47,021 nucleotides of DNA, from NCBI GenBank assembly GCA_050292445.1, contig JBNKLQ010000003.1:1-47021 (forward strand), read 5' to 3'. Source of the stretch: Leptofilum sp050292445 (GTDB taxonomy: Bacteria; Chloroflexota; Anaerolineae; Promineifilales; Promineifilaceae). Under the pieces are notes generated by a model, which did not search any database, was not told where the DNA came from, and was given only the letters and a program-made list of their open reading frames with translations. This document shows, piece by piece, positions 33,934-42,346 of the stretch. Position numbers and translations under genes: made by a program. Within the stretch, counting starts at the first letter, position 1. Every line of letters begins with the position of its first letter.

Positions 33934-34564
33934 CCAAATTTTAGGTAAGTTACGCCAGCGACTCGATACGAGTTTGCCGTTTCCCACCGTCACCCCACCT
34001 GCTGGCCACCAGGCGGTGGTCCCCCTCAGCGATACATCTCCTGCGGCTTTGCAGGCTCGCTTTGTGCAAGAAGCGGAACAGGCAGCCTGTGTGGTGCATC
34101 AGGCAGACAGTGCGAAAGCTGCAATTGCGGCGATTTTGCAGATTGTGGGGCAAGATACGGCCGTTTCCGCCTGGGAACCTGCCCATATTCCGCTGCCGGG
34201 TCTGGCCGAAGCGTTGGACCAGGCCAACATCGCCCGCGTAGGGCAGGATGCCGACGTGCGTGTGGGTATTACAGGGGTAGATGCAGCCTTAGCCACGACG
34301 GGGAGCTTGGTGGTGATGAGTGGCAACGGCCGTTTCCGCGCCTCATCTCTTTTACCCCCAGTCCATATTGCCGTGCTCACCGCCAGCCAGATTGTGCCCG
34401 ATTTGGAAAGCTGGTGGGTGGCACAAAAAGCGGCTGGGCTGGCTCAGACGCGGCAGCACAGCAACATTGCCATTATCACGGGTCCCAGCCGCACGGCCGA
34501 TATTGCCATGCAGCTTGTGCTGGGGATGCACGGCCCGCGCGAGCTGCACCTGGTGCTGCTATAA
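33920..34564 (+). CDS. lutC: lactate utilisation protein C (LUD domain)
   Basis: This 214-residue LutC/LldG protein uses ATG 33920 after AAGGAGG; the longer upstream frame is only an open shadow of lutB. It has the LUD motifs VGITGVDAALATTGSLVV, LPPVHIAVL and the ending ITGPSRTADIAMQLVLGMHG. It completes the LutABC set and is the last clear gene of the rhamnose-to-lactate operon. Confidence 0.95.
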   Translation: MSSRDQILGKLRQRLDTSLPFPTVTPPAGHQAVVPLSDTSPAALQARFVQEAEQAACVVHQADSAKAAIAAILQIVGQDTAVSAWEPAHIPLPGLAEALDQANIARVGQDADVRVGITGVDAALATTGSLVVMSGNGRFRASSLLPPVHIAVLTASQIVPDLESWWVAQKAAGLAQTRQHSNIAIITGPSRTADIAMQLVLGMHGPRELHLVLL

Positions 34565-34621
34565 TTTTGCCCACATATGTTCGGGATATAAGATTTAAGT
34601 TGAAAGAGACAAAGGAACCCT

Positions 34622-35275
34622 GTGTTTAGTAGGACAAACGGCCGTTCCCCACAAATTGACTGGCTGGAACTGTTTGGCACCCTGACTAATTTCATTCTGT
34701 TCAACATGCTCTGGTTGTTTGGTTCGCTGTTCATTGTGACGATTCCGGCCATGACGGCCGCTTTGTTTGCTTCTGTTGCCCCATGGGGGCGTCGGCAATC
34801 GTTGGACGCGCCGCTGAGTGTGTTTTGGACGGCCGTACGGCGTTATTGGCTTAAGGCGTCTGTCGTTGGCGTTGTGGATTTGGTTTTGGGCAGTCTGGTG
34901 GCGCTGAACCTGTATGTAATTTGGCAAATGGGTTTTGAACAATTCATTGCGCTGCCAGCCTTTATTCTTACCAGCTTGCTGGGCATCTTTCTCATCCTGG
35001 CCAACGTATACATTTGGCCGCTGCTCGTTACGCTGGATCCGCCGCTGCGAGGCTTGTTCAAAAATGGGCTGCGACTGACGGTAGTTCATCCATTTTGGGG
35101 TGTGCTAATAGCTGTTGTGGCCCTTATTCCCATAGGTATTGGCCTGGTTTTGCCCCGCTTATTCTTCCTCACCGTTGCTTTTGCTGCCGCTACTTTAATC
35201 ACTTATGCTGGTGCGTGGCGCATTATTCTTCGCTACCTAGACGAAGATGACCGCAAAACATTAGGTATTGAGTAA
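34622..35275 (+). CDS. YesL/DUF624 family membrane protein
   Basis: This 217-residue protein starts at GTG 34622; AAAGGAA lies about 6 nt upstream and no ATG fits. Five hydrophobic segments and the opening LFGTLTNFILFNMLWLFGSL with IPAMTAAL match DUF624 (Bacillus YesL). That family often sits in rhamnogalacturonan and other plant-sugar clusters, with unknown function. It follows lutC by 57 bp and probably belongs to the same transcription unit. Confidence 0.85.
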   Translation: MFSRTNGRSPQIDWLELFGTLTNFILFNMLWLFGSLFIVTIPAMTAALFASVAPWGRRQSLDAPLSVFWTAVRRYWLKASVVGVVDLVLGSLVALNLYVIWQMGFEQFIALPAFILTSLLGIFLILANVYIWPLLVTLDPPLRGLFKNGLRLTVVHPFWGVLIAVVALIPIGIGLVLPRLFFLTVAFAAATLITYAGAWRIILRYLDEDDRKTLGIE

Positions 35276-35303
35276 CAGACCTGAATAAAGGACGCAGTAA
35301 GTG

Positions 35304-35807
35304 ATGAGTGAGCCTCAAGCAGGGCGAGTGTATGTGGTGATGGGGGTATCTGGTTGTGGTAAATCTACCGTGGGGCGGGCATTGGCACAGCAGCTAGACG
35401 GCCCTTTTTATGACGGTGATGATTTTCATCCAGCCGAAAATGTGGCCAAGATGAGCCAGGGTATCCCGCTCAACGACGAGGATCGTGCCCCATGGCTGAA
35501 TCGGCTGGCCGATTTGATTGAGGAACATTTAGGGAGAGGAGAAACGGCCGTACTCGCCTGTTCTGCCCTCAAAGAAACATATCGCCAGCAGCTGCAGCGA
35601 GGCCAGCCAAACGTTGTTTTTGTCTACCTCAAAGGCAGCTTTGATCTCATCTGGCAGCGCATGCAGCAGCGCGAAGGGCACTACATGAAGGCGGAGATGC
35701 TGCACAGTCAGTTTGATGCTTTAGAAGAACCGGATTTGGATACGGCCGTTGTGGTGGACATTGACCAGGATATAGACTCCATAATTTTAGAAATCATAGG
35801 ACGTTGA
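35304..35807 (+). CDS. gntK: gluconokinase
   Basis: This 167-residue P-loop kinase would make 6-phosphogluconate from gluconate and ATP. It has Walker A GVSGCGKST, the substrate motif DGDDFHPAENVAKMSQGIPL, ACSALKETYR and the lid LKGSFDLIWQRMQQREGHYM. An in-frame GTG at 35301 is an alternative start. It does not belong to the rhamnose route itself and shows that the sugar-acid branch is served too. Confidence 0.93.
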   Translation: MSEPQAGRVYVVMGVSGCGKSTVGRALAQQLDGPFYDGDDFHPAENVAKMSQGIPLNDEDRAPWLNRLADLIEEHLGRGETAVLACSALKETYRQQLQRGQPNVVFVYLKGSFDLIWQRMQQREGHYMKAEMLHSQFDALEEPDLDTAVVVDIDQDIDSIILEIIGR

Positions 35808-35808
35808 T

Positions 35809-35859
35809 AGACGCAGATTAAAAACAAAAATCAGCGTTTATCTGTGTTCATCAGCGTCC
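35809..35859. repeat. GACGCAGAT / ATCAGCGT word hairpin
   Basis: The stretch 35809-35859 opens with GACGCAGATTAAAA and continues AATCAGCGTTTATCTGTGTT to CATCAGCGTC. GACGC and GCGTC close the ends, and the inner ATCAGCG words repeat. It has the same wording as the hairpin at 9181-9230 and the words of 32439-32496. It lies between gluconokinase and the VOC gene. Confidence 0.65.
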
Positions 35860-35886
35860 CATTCTTTTTTAGGAACTGTTTGCAAA

Positions 35887-36324
35887 ATGAAACAAGAAAT
35901 CATCCACATTGCCCTGGTTGTGCGTGACTACGACGAGGCCATCGCTTTTTACACCGAAAAACTCAACTTCACCCTCATCGAAGACACCTACCAGCCGGAA
36001 CAAGACAAGCGCTGGGTGGTAGTAGCTCCGCCGGGGTCAAGCGGAACCACCATCTTGCTGGCCCGCGCCTCAAAGCCAGAGCAAGAACCGTTCATCGGCA
36101 ACCAGACGGGCGGCCGCGTCTTTTTATTCCTGCACACGGATGATTTTTGGCGTGATTACCATGACATGCTGGCCAAGGGTATCCGCTTTGTGCGTGAACC
36201 AAAAGAGGCCGAATATGGCTTGGTAGCTGTATTCGAGGATTTGTACGGTAACTTGTGGGATTTGCTCCAATTGAATGATGATCACCCTCTGGTTCAGCGC
36301 CAGTCAGCAAAAGGGGGCGGTTGA
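35887..36324 (+). CDS. VOC (glyoxalase/bleomycin-resistance fold) family protein
   Basis: This 145-residue protein has the paired beta-alpha-beta-beta-beta layout. It opens with IIHIALVVRDYDEAIAFYTEKLNF and has the second-half pattern GRVFLFLHTDDFWRDYHDMLAKGI. The ending FEDLYGNLWDLLQL carries the usual metal-site Glu/Asp region. The substrate is unknown; dioxygenase, isomerase and resistance functions all occur in the family. Confidence 0.88.
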   Translation: MKQEIIHIALVVRDYDEAIAFYTEKLNFTLIEDTYQPEQDKRWVVVAPPGSSGTTILLARASKPEQEPFIGNQTGGRVFLFLHTDDFWRDYHDMLAKGIRFVREPKEAEYGLVAVFEDLYGNLWDLLQLNDDHPLVQRQSAKGGG

Positions 36325-36325
36325 G

Positions 36326-37087
36326 ATGCGTGTTGCGGCCGTTTACGATATTCATGGCAACTTACCGGCACTTGAAGCCGTGCTACGGGCGATTGAGCAA
36401 ATAAAGGTGGACATTGTCGTAGTGGGAGGCGATGTGGTGGCTGGCCCTTTGCCCAATGAGACGTTGCAACTTTTGCAAAGCATCACGATTCCCACGTACT
36501 TTATTCGCGGCAATGCCGAATCGGAGCTGTTGCGCGTTCTGGCCGGTGAGGAGCCTGGTGGCCTCTCGGAACGGGCGGACGAAGAAGCCCATTGGCTGGC
36601 CAAAACATTGACGCCGGAGCACAAGCAGTTCGTAGCCAGTTGGCCGGCAACCGTAACGCTCGAAGTAGCAGGGTTGGGAAAGGTCCTGTTTTGCCATGCC
36701 ACGCCCCACAGCGACATTCAGGTGTTTACCCGTCTGACGCCGGAAGAAAAGCTGGCCCCTTTGTTTAAGGGCACAAATGCCTCGCTGGTTGTTTGTGGTC
36801 ACACCCACATGCAGTTCGAGCGCACAGTTGGCGGCCTACATATCGTCAATGCGGGCAGCGTGGGGATGCCTTTTGGCCAAACGGGGGCAGATTGGCTTTT
36901 GTTGGACGGGGAGATTGTTTTACAACACGCTGATTATGATTTTGTTCAGGCTGCGGAACGAATTCGCCAATCAAACTACCCCCATGCCGAAGCTTTTGCC
37001 AGCAACAATGTTCTGCAATCTCCTTCCGAGGCACAGGCGCTTGAAATGCTTACGCAATTAGAAGCGAGGCAAGCTGGCAAAGTGTGA
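36326..37087 (+). CDS. metallophosphoesterase (YfcE/MJ0936-like)
   Basis: The product is 253 residues from ATG 36326, which lies 1 bp after the VOC stop; an earlier in-frame ATG at 36275 is inside that gene. The calcineurin-type motifs are VYDIHGNLPALEAVL, GDVVAGPLP, IRGNAESE, LFCHATPHSD and VCGHTHMQFE. Its substrate is a phosphoester, possibly a phosphodiester; which one cannot be said. Confidence 0.92.
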   Translation: MRVAAVYDIHGNLPALEAVLRAIEQIKVDIVVVGGDVVAGPLPNETLQLLQSITIPTYFIRGNAESELLRVLAGEEPGGLSERADEEAHWLAKTLTPEHKQFVASWPATVTLEVAGLGKVLFCHATPHSDIQVFTRLTPEEKLAPLFKGTNASLVVCGHTHMQFERTVGGLHIVNAGSVGMPFGQTGADWLLLDGEIVLQHADYDFVQAAERIRQSNYPHAEAFASNNVLQSPSEAQALEMLTQLEARQAGKV

Positions 37088-37156
37088 GCAGTTGTTGGTG
37101 AAATGAGCTTTTGTTTATAACGGCCGTATTCACCCCAAAATAGCAATATTCCCTGC

Positions 37157-37184
37157 TTGCCAAAACATTTTTTCGTGATACGTT
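37157..37184 (+). promoter_or_regulatory. possible promoter for a leaderless ABC exporter gene
   Basis: TTGCCA (37157-37162) and TGA-TACGTT (extended -10, 37176-37184) are separated by 16 bp. Transcription would start at about the ATG at 37192, which has no ribosome site. This is the same arrangement as at 3743-3774. The -10 hexamer is weak. Confidence 0.4.
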
Positions 37185-37191
37185 CCAGTTT

Positions 37192-39009
37192 ATGACATCA
37201 ATCAATACGACCATAGACGCTTCAGACATTCCTGTGGTGGAGCGGGGGAACCGGGACACCTGGCATATTTTGTGGCGCTGTTTTGGTTATTTACGGCCGT
37301 ATCGCAACCTCGTCATCGGCACCTACGCCACCATGGTCATCATCGGCGTACTCAGCCTGATCATCCCCCAATTTATCCGGCTCATCATCGACCGGGGCAT
37401 TCGCCAGCAGGAGATTGGCTTTTTGGGCTGGTCGGTGCTGGCGCTGCTGGGGCTGACGCTCATCAAGGGCATCTTCACCTACTTCCAGGGGCGCTGGACC
37501 GAAGTCGCCTCGCAAACCGTCGCCTACGACCTGCGCAACGAAATTCAGAACAAGCTAACCGTGCTGCCCTTCTCCTACCATGATCGTACCGAGACGGGCC
37601 AGCTGCTCTCCCGCGCCATTCAAGATGTGGAGCGGCTGCGTTTCCTTACCGGGCGGGCGGCGTTTCGCATTATTGACGGCGCGTTTTTGCTGGTGACAAC
37701 GGCCGTTGTCCTTTTCATCATGAGTCCGAAACTGGCGCTGCTGGTGATGCTGACCACGCCGCTGCTGCTCTGGCGTGCGCTCAGTTTTGGCCGCCGTTTT
37801 CGCCCGCTTTCCGTCGCCATTCAGGATCAGTTGGCGGTGCTGACCACCAACCTGGAGCAAAATTTACGTGGGGCGCGGGTGGTGAAGGCGTTTGCCCAAG
37901 AGGACGGAGAAATCGGCCGTTTTCTCACCCAAAACGAACGCTGGTTTTCCCTCTCCGCGCTGTCGTCCCGGCTGCAGGCGATTAACATCCCCATGATGGA
38001 TTTAATTGCCAACCTGGGCACGGTGGCCGTGATCGGCTACGGTGGCTGGCTGGTGACGCAGGAGGCACTGACGCTGGGTGAACTGGTGGCGTTCACCACC
38101 TATCTGGGCCAGCTTACCGCGCCGGTGCGCCGCATTGGGCTGGTGCTGCCCGCCATCATCATGGCTTCCGCTTCCGGCGAGCGCATCTTTGAAATTTTGG
38201 ACCAAAACCCTGATGTGAAGGATGCGCCCGATGCCGTCGCCTTGCCCAAAATTCAGGGCCAGGTGCAGTTTGAGGATGTCTCGTTTAGCTACCTGAAGCG
38301 GCACCGCGTACTGAAAGATATTAATTTTGCTGCCGAGCCGGGGCAGGTGATTGCTCTGCTGGGCGCGACCGGATCGGGTAAATCGACCATCATGAATTTG
38401 CTGCCCCGCTTTTACGATCCGACGGGCGGGCGGGTGCTGGTGGATGGGCACGATTTGCGCCAGATCAAGCTGGCTTCATTGCGCAGCCAGATGGGCATTG
38501 TGCTGCAAGAGACGACGCTCTTTGCCGCTACCATCGGCGAAAACATCGCCTTCAGCCACCCAGACGCCACGCGGGATGAGATTATCGCCGCAGCCCAGGC
38601 GGCCCAGGCGCACGACTTCATCAGCGAGCTGCCGGAGGGGTACGAGACGCACGTAGGCGAGCGGGGCGTGACGCTCTCTGGCGGGCAAAAGCAGCGCATC
38701 GCCATCGCCCGCGCTTTGCTGGCCAATCCGGCGATCCTCATTTTGGACGACGCGACGGCCAGCGTGGACACGCAAACGGAGCGATTGATTCAGACGGCGC
38801 TGGGGAACTTGATGAACGGCCGTACCACCTTCGTCATCGCCCACCGCCTGAGCACCGTGCGCCGCGCCGACCTGATTTTGGTGCTGGAAAAAGGGCAGAT
38901 TGTGGCGCGTGGTACGCACGAGGAGCTGCTGGAAAAATCGGCTCATTACCAGGAAATTTATAACAAGCAGCTAAGGCCGCAGGAGAGAAGTTTGCCAGTA
39001 GGCGAGTAA
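37192..39009 (+). CDS. ABC exporter half-transporter 1 (degenerate-site subunit)
   Basis: This 605-residue protein has an N-terminal six-helix exporter domain (about residues 40-330) and a C-terminal ATPase. The ATPase has Walker A GATGSGKST and a normal signature LSGGQKQR. Its Walker B is ILILDD, with Asp520 where the catalytic Glu normally is. That substitution marks the non-hydrolysing site of heterodimeric exporters such as TM287/288. It is followed by a perfect palindrome and then the partner gene. Substrate is unknown; lipids or drugs are common. Confidence 0.92.
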   Translation: MTSINTTIDASDIPVVERGNRDTWHILWRCFGYLRPYRNLVIGTYATMVIIGVLSLIIPQFIRLIIDRGIRQQEIGFLGWSVLALLGLTLIKGIFTYFQGRWTEVASQTVAYDLRNEIQNKLTVLPFSYHDRTETGQLLSRAIQDVERLRFLTGRAAFRIIDGAFLLVTTAVVLFIMSPKLALLVMLTTPLLLWRALSFGRRFRPLSVAIQDQLAVLTTNLEQNLRGARVVKAFAQEDGEIGRFLTQNERWFSLSALSSRLQAINIPMMDLIANLGTVAVIGYGGWLVTQEALTLGELVAFTTYLGQLTAPVRRIGLVLPAIIMASASGERIFEILDQNPDVKDAPDAVALPKIQGQVQFEDVSFSYLKRHRVLKDINFAAEPGQVIALLGATGSGKSTIMNLLPRFYDPTGGRVLVDGHDLRQIKLASLRSQMGIVLQETTLFAATIGENIAFSHPDATRDEIIAAAQAAQAHDFISELPEGYETHVGERGVTLSGGQKQRIAIARALLANPAILILDDATASVDTQTERLIQTALGNLMNGRTTFVIAHRLSTVRRADLILVLEKGQIVARGTHEELLEKSAHYQEIYNKQLRPQERSLPVGE

Positions 39010-39042
39010 GCGAGTTTGCGAGTTACTCGCAAACTCGCTTAC
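39006..39042. repeat. 37-bp near-continuous palindrome between exporter genes
   Basis: GTAAGCGAGTTTGCGAGT (39006-39023) and ACTCGCAAACTCGCTTAC (39025-39042) are perfect inverses around one T. It starts in the stop codon of half-transporter 1. Each arm contains a repeated GCGAGTTTGCGAG-type word. The hairpin would be very stable. Confidence 0.9.
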
Positions 39043-39056
39043 AAAGGTTTTTACAC

Positions 39057-40886
39057 ATGAGTTTTTCAATTGGATCAACTGGCCCGAACATGGGTCCACG
39101 CGGAGCACTGCACCGCTTTGGGCAGGAAGAGGGCGGCCAGCTGTTTAATCAGCGGGTGGTGGTGCGGATGTTGGCGTATTTGAAGCCATACGGCCGTTAC
39201 ATGGCCATCGCTACCGTTTTAATGCTGATCGCTACCGGGATGACGCTGCTGGTGCCCTACTTGATCAAAATCGCCATCGATGAGCACATTGCCCAGAGCA
39301 ACACAGATGGTTTAATTCGTGTAGCCAGTTATGTTGCAGGTTCGTTTGTGCTGCTGTATGTGGCTTCGGCCGGGCAACGCTATCTGTTGGGCTGGGTGGG
39401 GCAGCGCGTCTTGGCTAATTTACGCGAGGGGATGTTTCACCATTTGCAGGCGCTGCCGCTGGCTTACCACGATACGCACATCGTGGGCGTCACCGTCTCG
39501 CGAGTGATGAACGATGTGGCCGTCATCAACGACTTGCTATCGCAGGGGCTGGTGACGCTGGTGGGCGATTTGCTGGTGCTGTTGGGCATCATCATCGTCA
39601 TGCTGTCGATGAGTCCGCAGCTGGCCCTCATCACCTTTACCGTGCTGCCGTTGATGGTGTTGGTGACGATTTTGTTCTCCCGCCGGGCCAAGGTTGCGTT
39701 CCGACGTACGCGCTCCAGTGTGGCCGCTGTGGTGGGCGATTTGGCCGAGGGCATTGCCGGGATGCGCGTCATTCAGGCGTTTGCTCAGGAAGAGGTGGCC
39801 CAGGCTCGTTTCGATGGTATCAATGAATCTAACAAAGATGCCCACGTTGATGCCATGTCACTATCCTTTGTCTTTTTGCCATCGATTGAGTTTATGGGAA
39901 TGCTGGCAACGGCCGTTGTGCTTTGGTTTGGCGGTGTGGCGGTGAGCCAGGGCGAGGTGACGCTGGGCGTTTTGGTCGCTTTTTTGGCCTATGTCACCCG
40001 CTTTTTCCAACCCATCCAGGAGTTGAGCCAGCTGTACACGACGATGCAGTCGGCGATGGCCGGTGGCGAGCAGGTCATCCGCCTGATCGATACGGAGCCA
40101 TCCGTGGCAGATGCGCCGGACGCGGCCGAAATGCCCCGCGTGCGCGGCGAGGTTAAACTGCATGACGTTTCCTTTCGCTACCGACCAGAAACGCCGCAGG
40201 TGCTGCACAACATTAATTTGCACATCGCTGCCGGGCAAACGGTGGCCCTGGTGGGGCCAACTGGCGCGGGCAAAAGCTCCATCGCCAACCTGATTGCCCG
40301 TTTTTACGATGCTACGGAAGGGCAGGTGCTGATTGATGGGCTGGATGTGCAATCGGTGCAGCAGCAGTCGCTGCGAGCGCAGACGGGCATTGTGTCGCAG
40401 GACCCGTTCCTCTTTTCGGGCACGATTGGTGAGAATATTCGCTTTGGTGATGAAGGGGCGACGGATACGGCCGTTACCCAAGCCGCCAAATTAGCCAATG
40501 CCCACGAATTTATCGATGCCCTGCCAAACGGCTACGAGACGCAGATTTTGGAGGGCGGGGTGAACATTTCGCTGGGGCAGCGGCAGCTCATTTGCATTGC
40601 CCGCGCCGTCCTGGCCGATCCACGCCTGCTCATTTTGGATGAGGCCACGGCCAATGTGGATACTTTGACCGAAGCGCTCATCCAGGAGGCGCTGGAGCGC
40701 TTGCTGAACGGCCGTACGGCCGTTGTCATTGCCCACCGTCTCAGCACAATTCGTCGTGCCGATTTGATTTGCGTGGTGCAGGACGGCCGTATCGTTGAGC
40801 AAGGCATCCACGAGGCGTTGTTGGCGCAGGACGGCCTGTACCGGGAGCTTTATGAGCGGCAGTTTGTAAATGATTTGAGGGAGTAG
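39057..40886 (+). CDS. ABC exporter half-transporter 2 (catalytic-site subunit)
   Basis: This 609-residue protein has six membrane helices and one ATPase. Walker A is GPTGAGKSS and Walker B is LLILDEATANVD with catalytic Glu529. Its own signature is altered to ISLGQRQ (residues 504-510) in place of LSGGQ. In a heterodimer, its Walker B faces the intact signature of subunit 1, while its weak signature faces subunit 1's Asp520. The two defects therefore fall in the same composite site. Four ACGGCCGT copies lie in the last 450 bp. Confidence 0.93.
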   Translation: MSFSIGSTGPNMGPRGALHRFGQEEGGQLFNQRVVVRMLAYLKPYGRYMAIATVLMLIATGMTLLVPYLIKIAIDEHIAQSNTDGLIRVASYVAGSFVLLYVASAGQRYLLGWVGQRVLANLREGMFHHLQALPLAYHDTHIVGVTVSRVMNDVAVINDLLSQGLVTLVGDLLVLLGIIIVMLSMSPQLALITFTVLPLMVLVTILFSRRAKVAFRRTRSSVAAVVGDLAEGIAGMRVIQAFAQEEVAQARFDGINESNKDAHVDAMSLSFVFLPSIEFMGMLATAVVLWFGGVAVSQGEVTLGVLVAFLAYVTRFFQPIQELSQLYTTMQSAMAGGEQVIRLIDTEPSVADAPDAAEMPRVRGEVKLHDVSFRYRPETPQVLHNINLHIAAGQTVALVGPTGAGKSSIANLIARFYDATEGQVLIDGLDVQSVQQQSLRAQTGIVSQDPFLFSGTIGENIRFGDEGATDTAVTQAAKLANAHEFIDALPNGYETQILEGGVNISLGQRQLICIARAVLADPRLLILDEATANVDTLTEALIQEALERLLNGRTAVVIAHRLSTIRRADLICVVQDGRIVEQGIHEALLAQDGLYRELYERQFVNDLRE

Positions 40887-40932
40887 AGCGAACCTTGTAA
40901 TTTATTCCCTTTGCTTCAGGGATTCCTACTCA

Positions 40933-42339
40933 TTATGCTTGGGTCAGTTGAGTGAGCCAATGGCGATTTTTGGCGGCTTTCACGACGTTTGCGGTTTCAA
41001 AAATAGCGAGGCTGCGGGTCCCATTTTTCCTGGCCGCATCAATATCGCCTTTTAATAAAGAAAGTTGCGCCAAACCAAAGAGTGCTCTCCCAATTGCTTC
41101 AGTTACGCCAACATCTTCTGATACTTGAAGGCCTTCTGAAAAAGCATCTTCAGCTAGTTTTAGCTTCCCTAATTCCAGGTAAGCTTCCCCCAGACCGGCC
41201 AGCAGCACGCTAATTCTTTCTTTTTCATTGATTTGTCTTGCTAACGAAAGCCCGTTAAGAAAATGTGATACGGCCGTTTCGTATTGTTGTCTGGTAAGGG
41301 CTAAATCGCCCATCGTGGAAATAATATAGCAAATATTGCTGCTCATACCCGACTGGCGGGCAATGGTTAAGGCTTCCTGCAAATATGCCTCAGATTCGTC
41401 GTAAGCCTCACGTTCCATCACAACGATGCCCATGTTGGTTAACAAGTAACAGATTCTGTCCTGTAGGCCAAGTTGACGAGCATAAATGAGTGCTTCACGA
41501 TAGCACTTCTCTTCTTCAACATAGTTACCGCGTCTTCCAAAGATAATCCCCAAATTGCCGAGTATGGAGGCTAAGGCTTCAACATGGTCACGCTTTCGGG
41601 CAAATTCAAGCCCCTGCTGATAATATTTCTCGGCAATATCATATTCCCCCAGTTTTTCTGAAATTGCACCGATATTTGACAGAGTTATGGCGATCTGTGC
41701 CTCATAAGAGATTTCTTGAGCAATGGCCAGGCACGTCTTGAAATGCTCTCTTGACTCTTGCAATAATCCTTTTCTAAAACAGATGGCACCTAAATCGGCG
41801 TGTAGTTCCGAGACGCTTTTTTTGTTTTGGGAAGCGATGGCCATTGCCAATCCTTCATCAAGATATTCTTGGGCAACGTTAAATTTAGCTTGTTTCCAGG
41901 CACTGCGCCCTAGGAATTTAAGGCAGGCCGTAATTATCTCTTTATTTTGTAATTGTCTGGCAAGTTGTAGCCCTTCTTGTAAATATGCCTCAGCTTCAGG
42001 AAACGCACTGTGTTTTTCGGCAATGCGGCCTAAATTCAGCAGGGCTGCTGCCCGGTCCGTGTTGTTCTGGATGTGGTTGTTTTTGAGGAGTTTTTGTAAT
42101 TGTGTTTGGGCTAAATCTAAAAAACCACGAAACTCAAAATAGTCATAAATGCCAAGGACAAGCGTTGGGTAAGATGTATCCGTGGATTTCACAATGCCCA
42201 AAGCCGCCAGGATATTTTCTATTTCCCGTTCCAGGTGGTTGAATTCATGCTGATGTGTTTGTACATAATTTGACCAATAATGGACAAAGCGATGGGAGGT
42301 TTCTTGAAAATATTGTTGTCGGGCGGCTAATGATTGCAT
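40933..42339 (-). CDS. tetratricopeptide-repeat protein, likely sensor half of a split STAND protein
   Basis: This 468-residue protein contains about ten TPR-type 34-40-residue helical pairs (for example AAALLNLGRIAEKHSAFPEAE and ALASILGNLGIIFGRRGNYVEEE). It starts only 7 bp after the stop of the NB-ARC gene, in another frame, with a weak ribosome site. In most bacterial STAND ATPases NB-ARC and TPR parts form one chain, so this is probably the missing sensor/effector half. The region is AT-richer than the exporter genes. A small imperfect hairpin at 40904-40925 may end transcription on this side. Confidence 0.85.
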   Translation of the reverse strand: MQSLAARQQYFQETSHRFVHYWSNYVQTHQHEFNHLEREIENILAALGIVKSTDTSYPTLVLGIYDYFEFRGFLDLAQTQLQKLLKNNHIQNNTDRAAALLNLGRIAEKHSAFPEAEAYLQEGLQLARQLQNKEIITACLKFLGRSAWKQAKFNVAQEYLDEGLAMAIASQNKKSVSELHADLGAICFRKGLLQESREHFKTCLAIAQEISYEAQIAITLSNIGAISEKLGEYDIAEKYYQQGLEFARKRDHVEALASILGNLGIIFGRRGNYVEEEKCYREALIYARQLGLQDRICYLLTNMGIVVMEREAYDESEAYLQEALTIARQSGMSSNICYIISTMGDLALTRQQYETAVSHFLNGLSLARQINEKERISVLLAGLGEAYLELGKLKLAEDAFSEGLQVSEDVGVTEAIGRALFGLAQLSLLKGDIDAARKNGTRSLAIFETANVVKAAKNRHWLTQLTQA

Positions 42340-42346
42340 GGTGATC

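Noticed and set aside
40708..40721. Adjacent ACGGCCGT copies as a restriction-system site or origin-like cluster
   Set aside because: Only two copies touch, and they encode GRTAV in frame. No DnaA-box cluster or origin genes are nearby.
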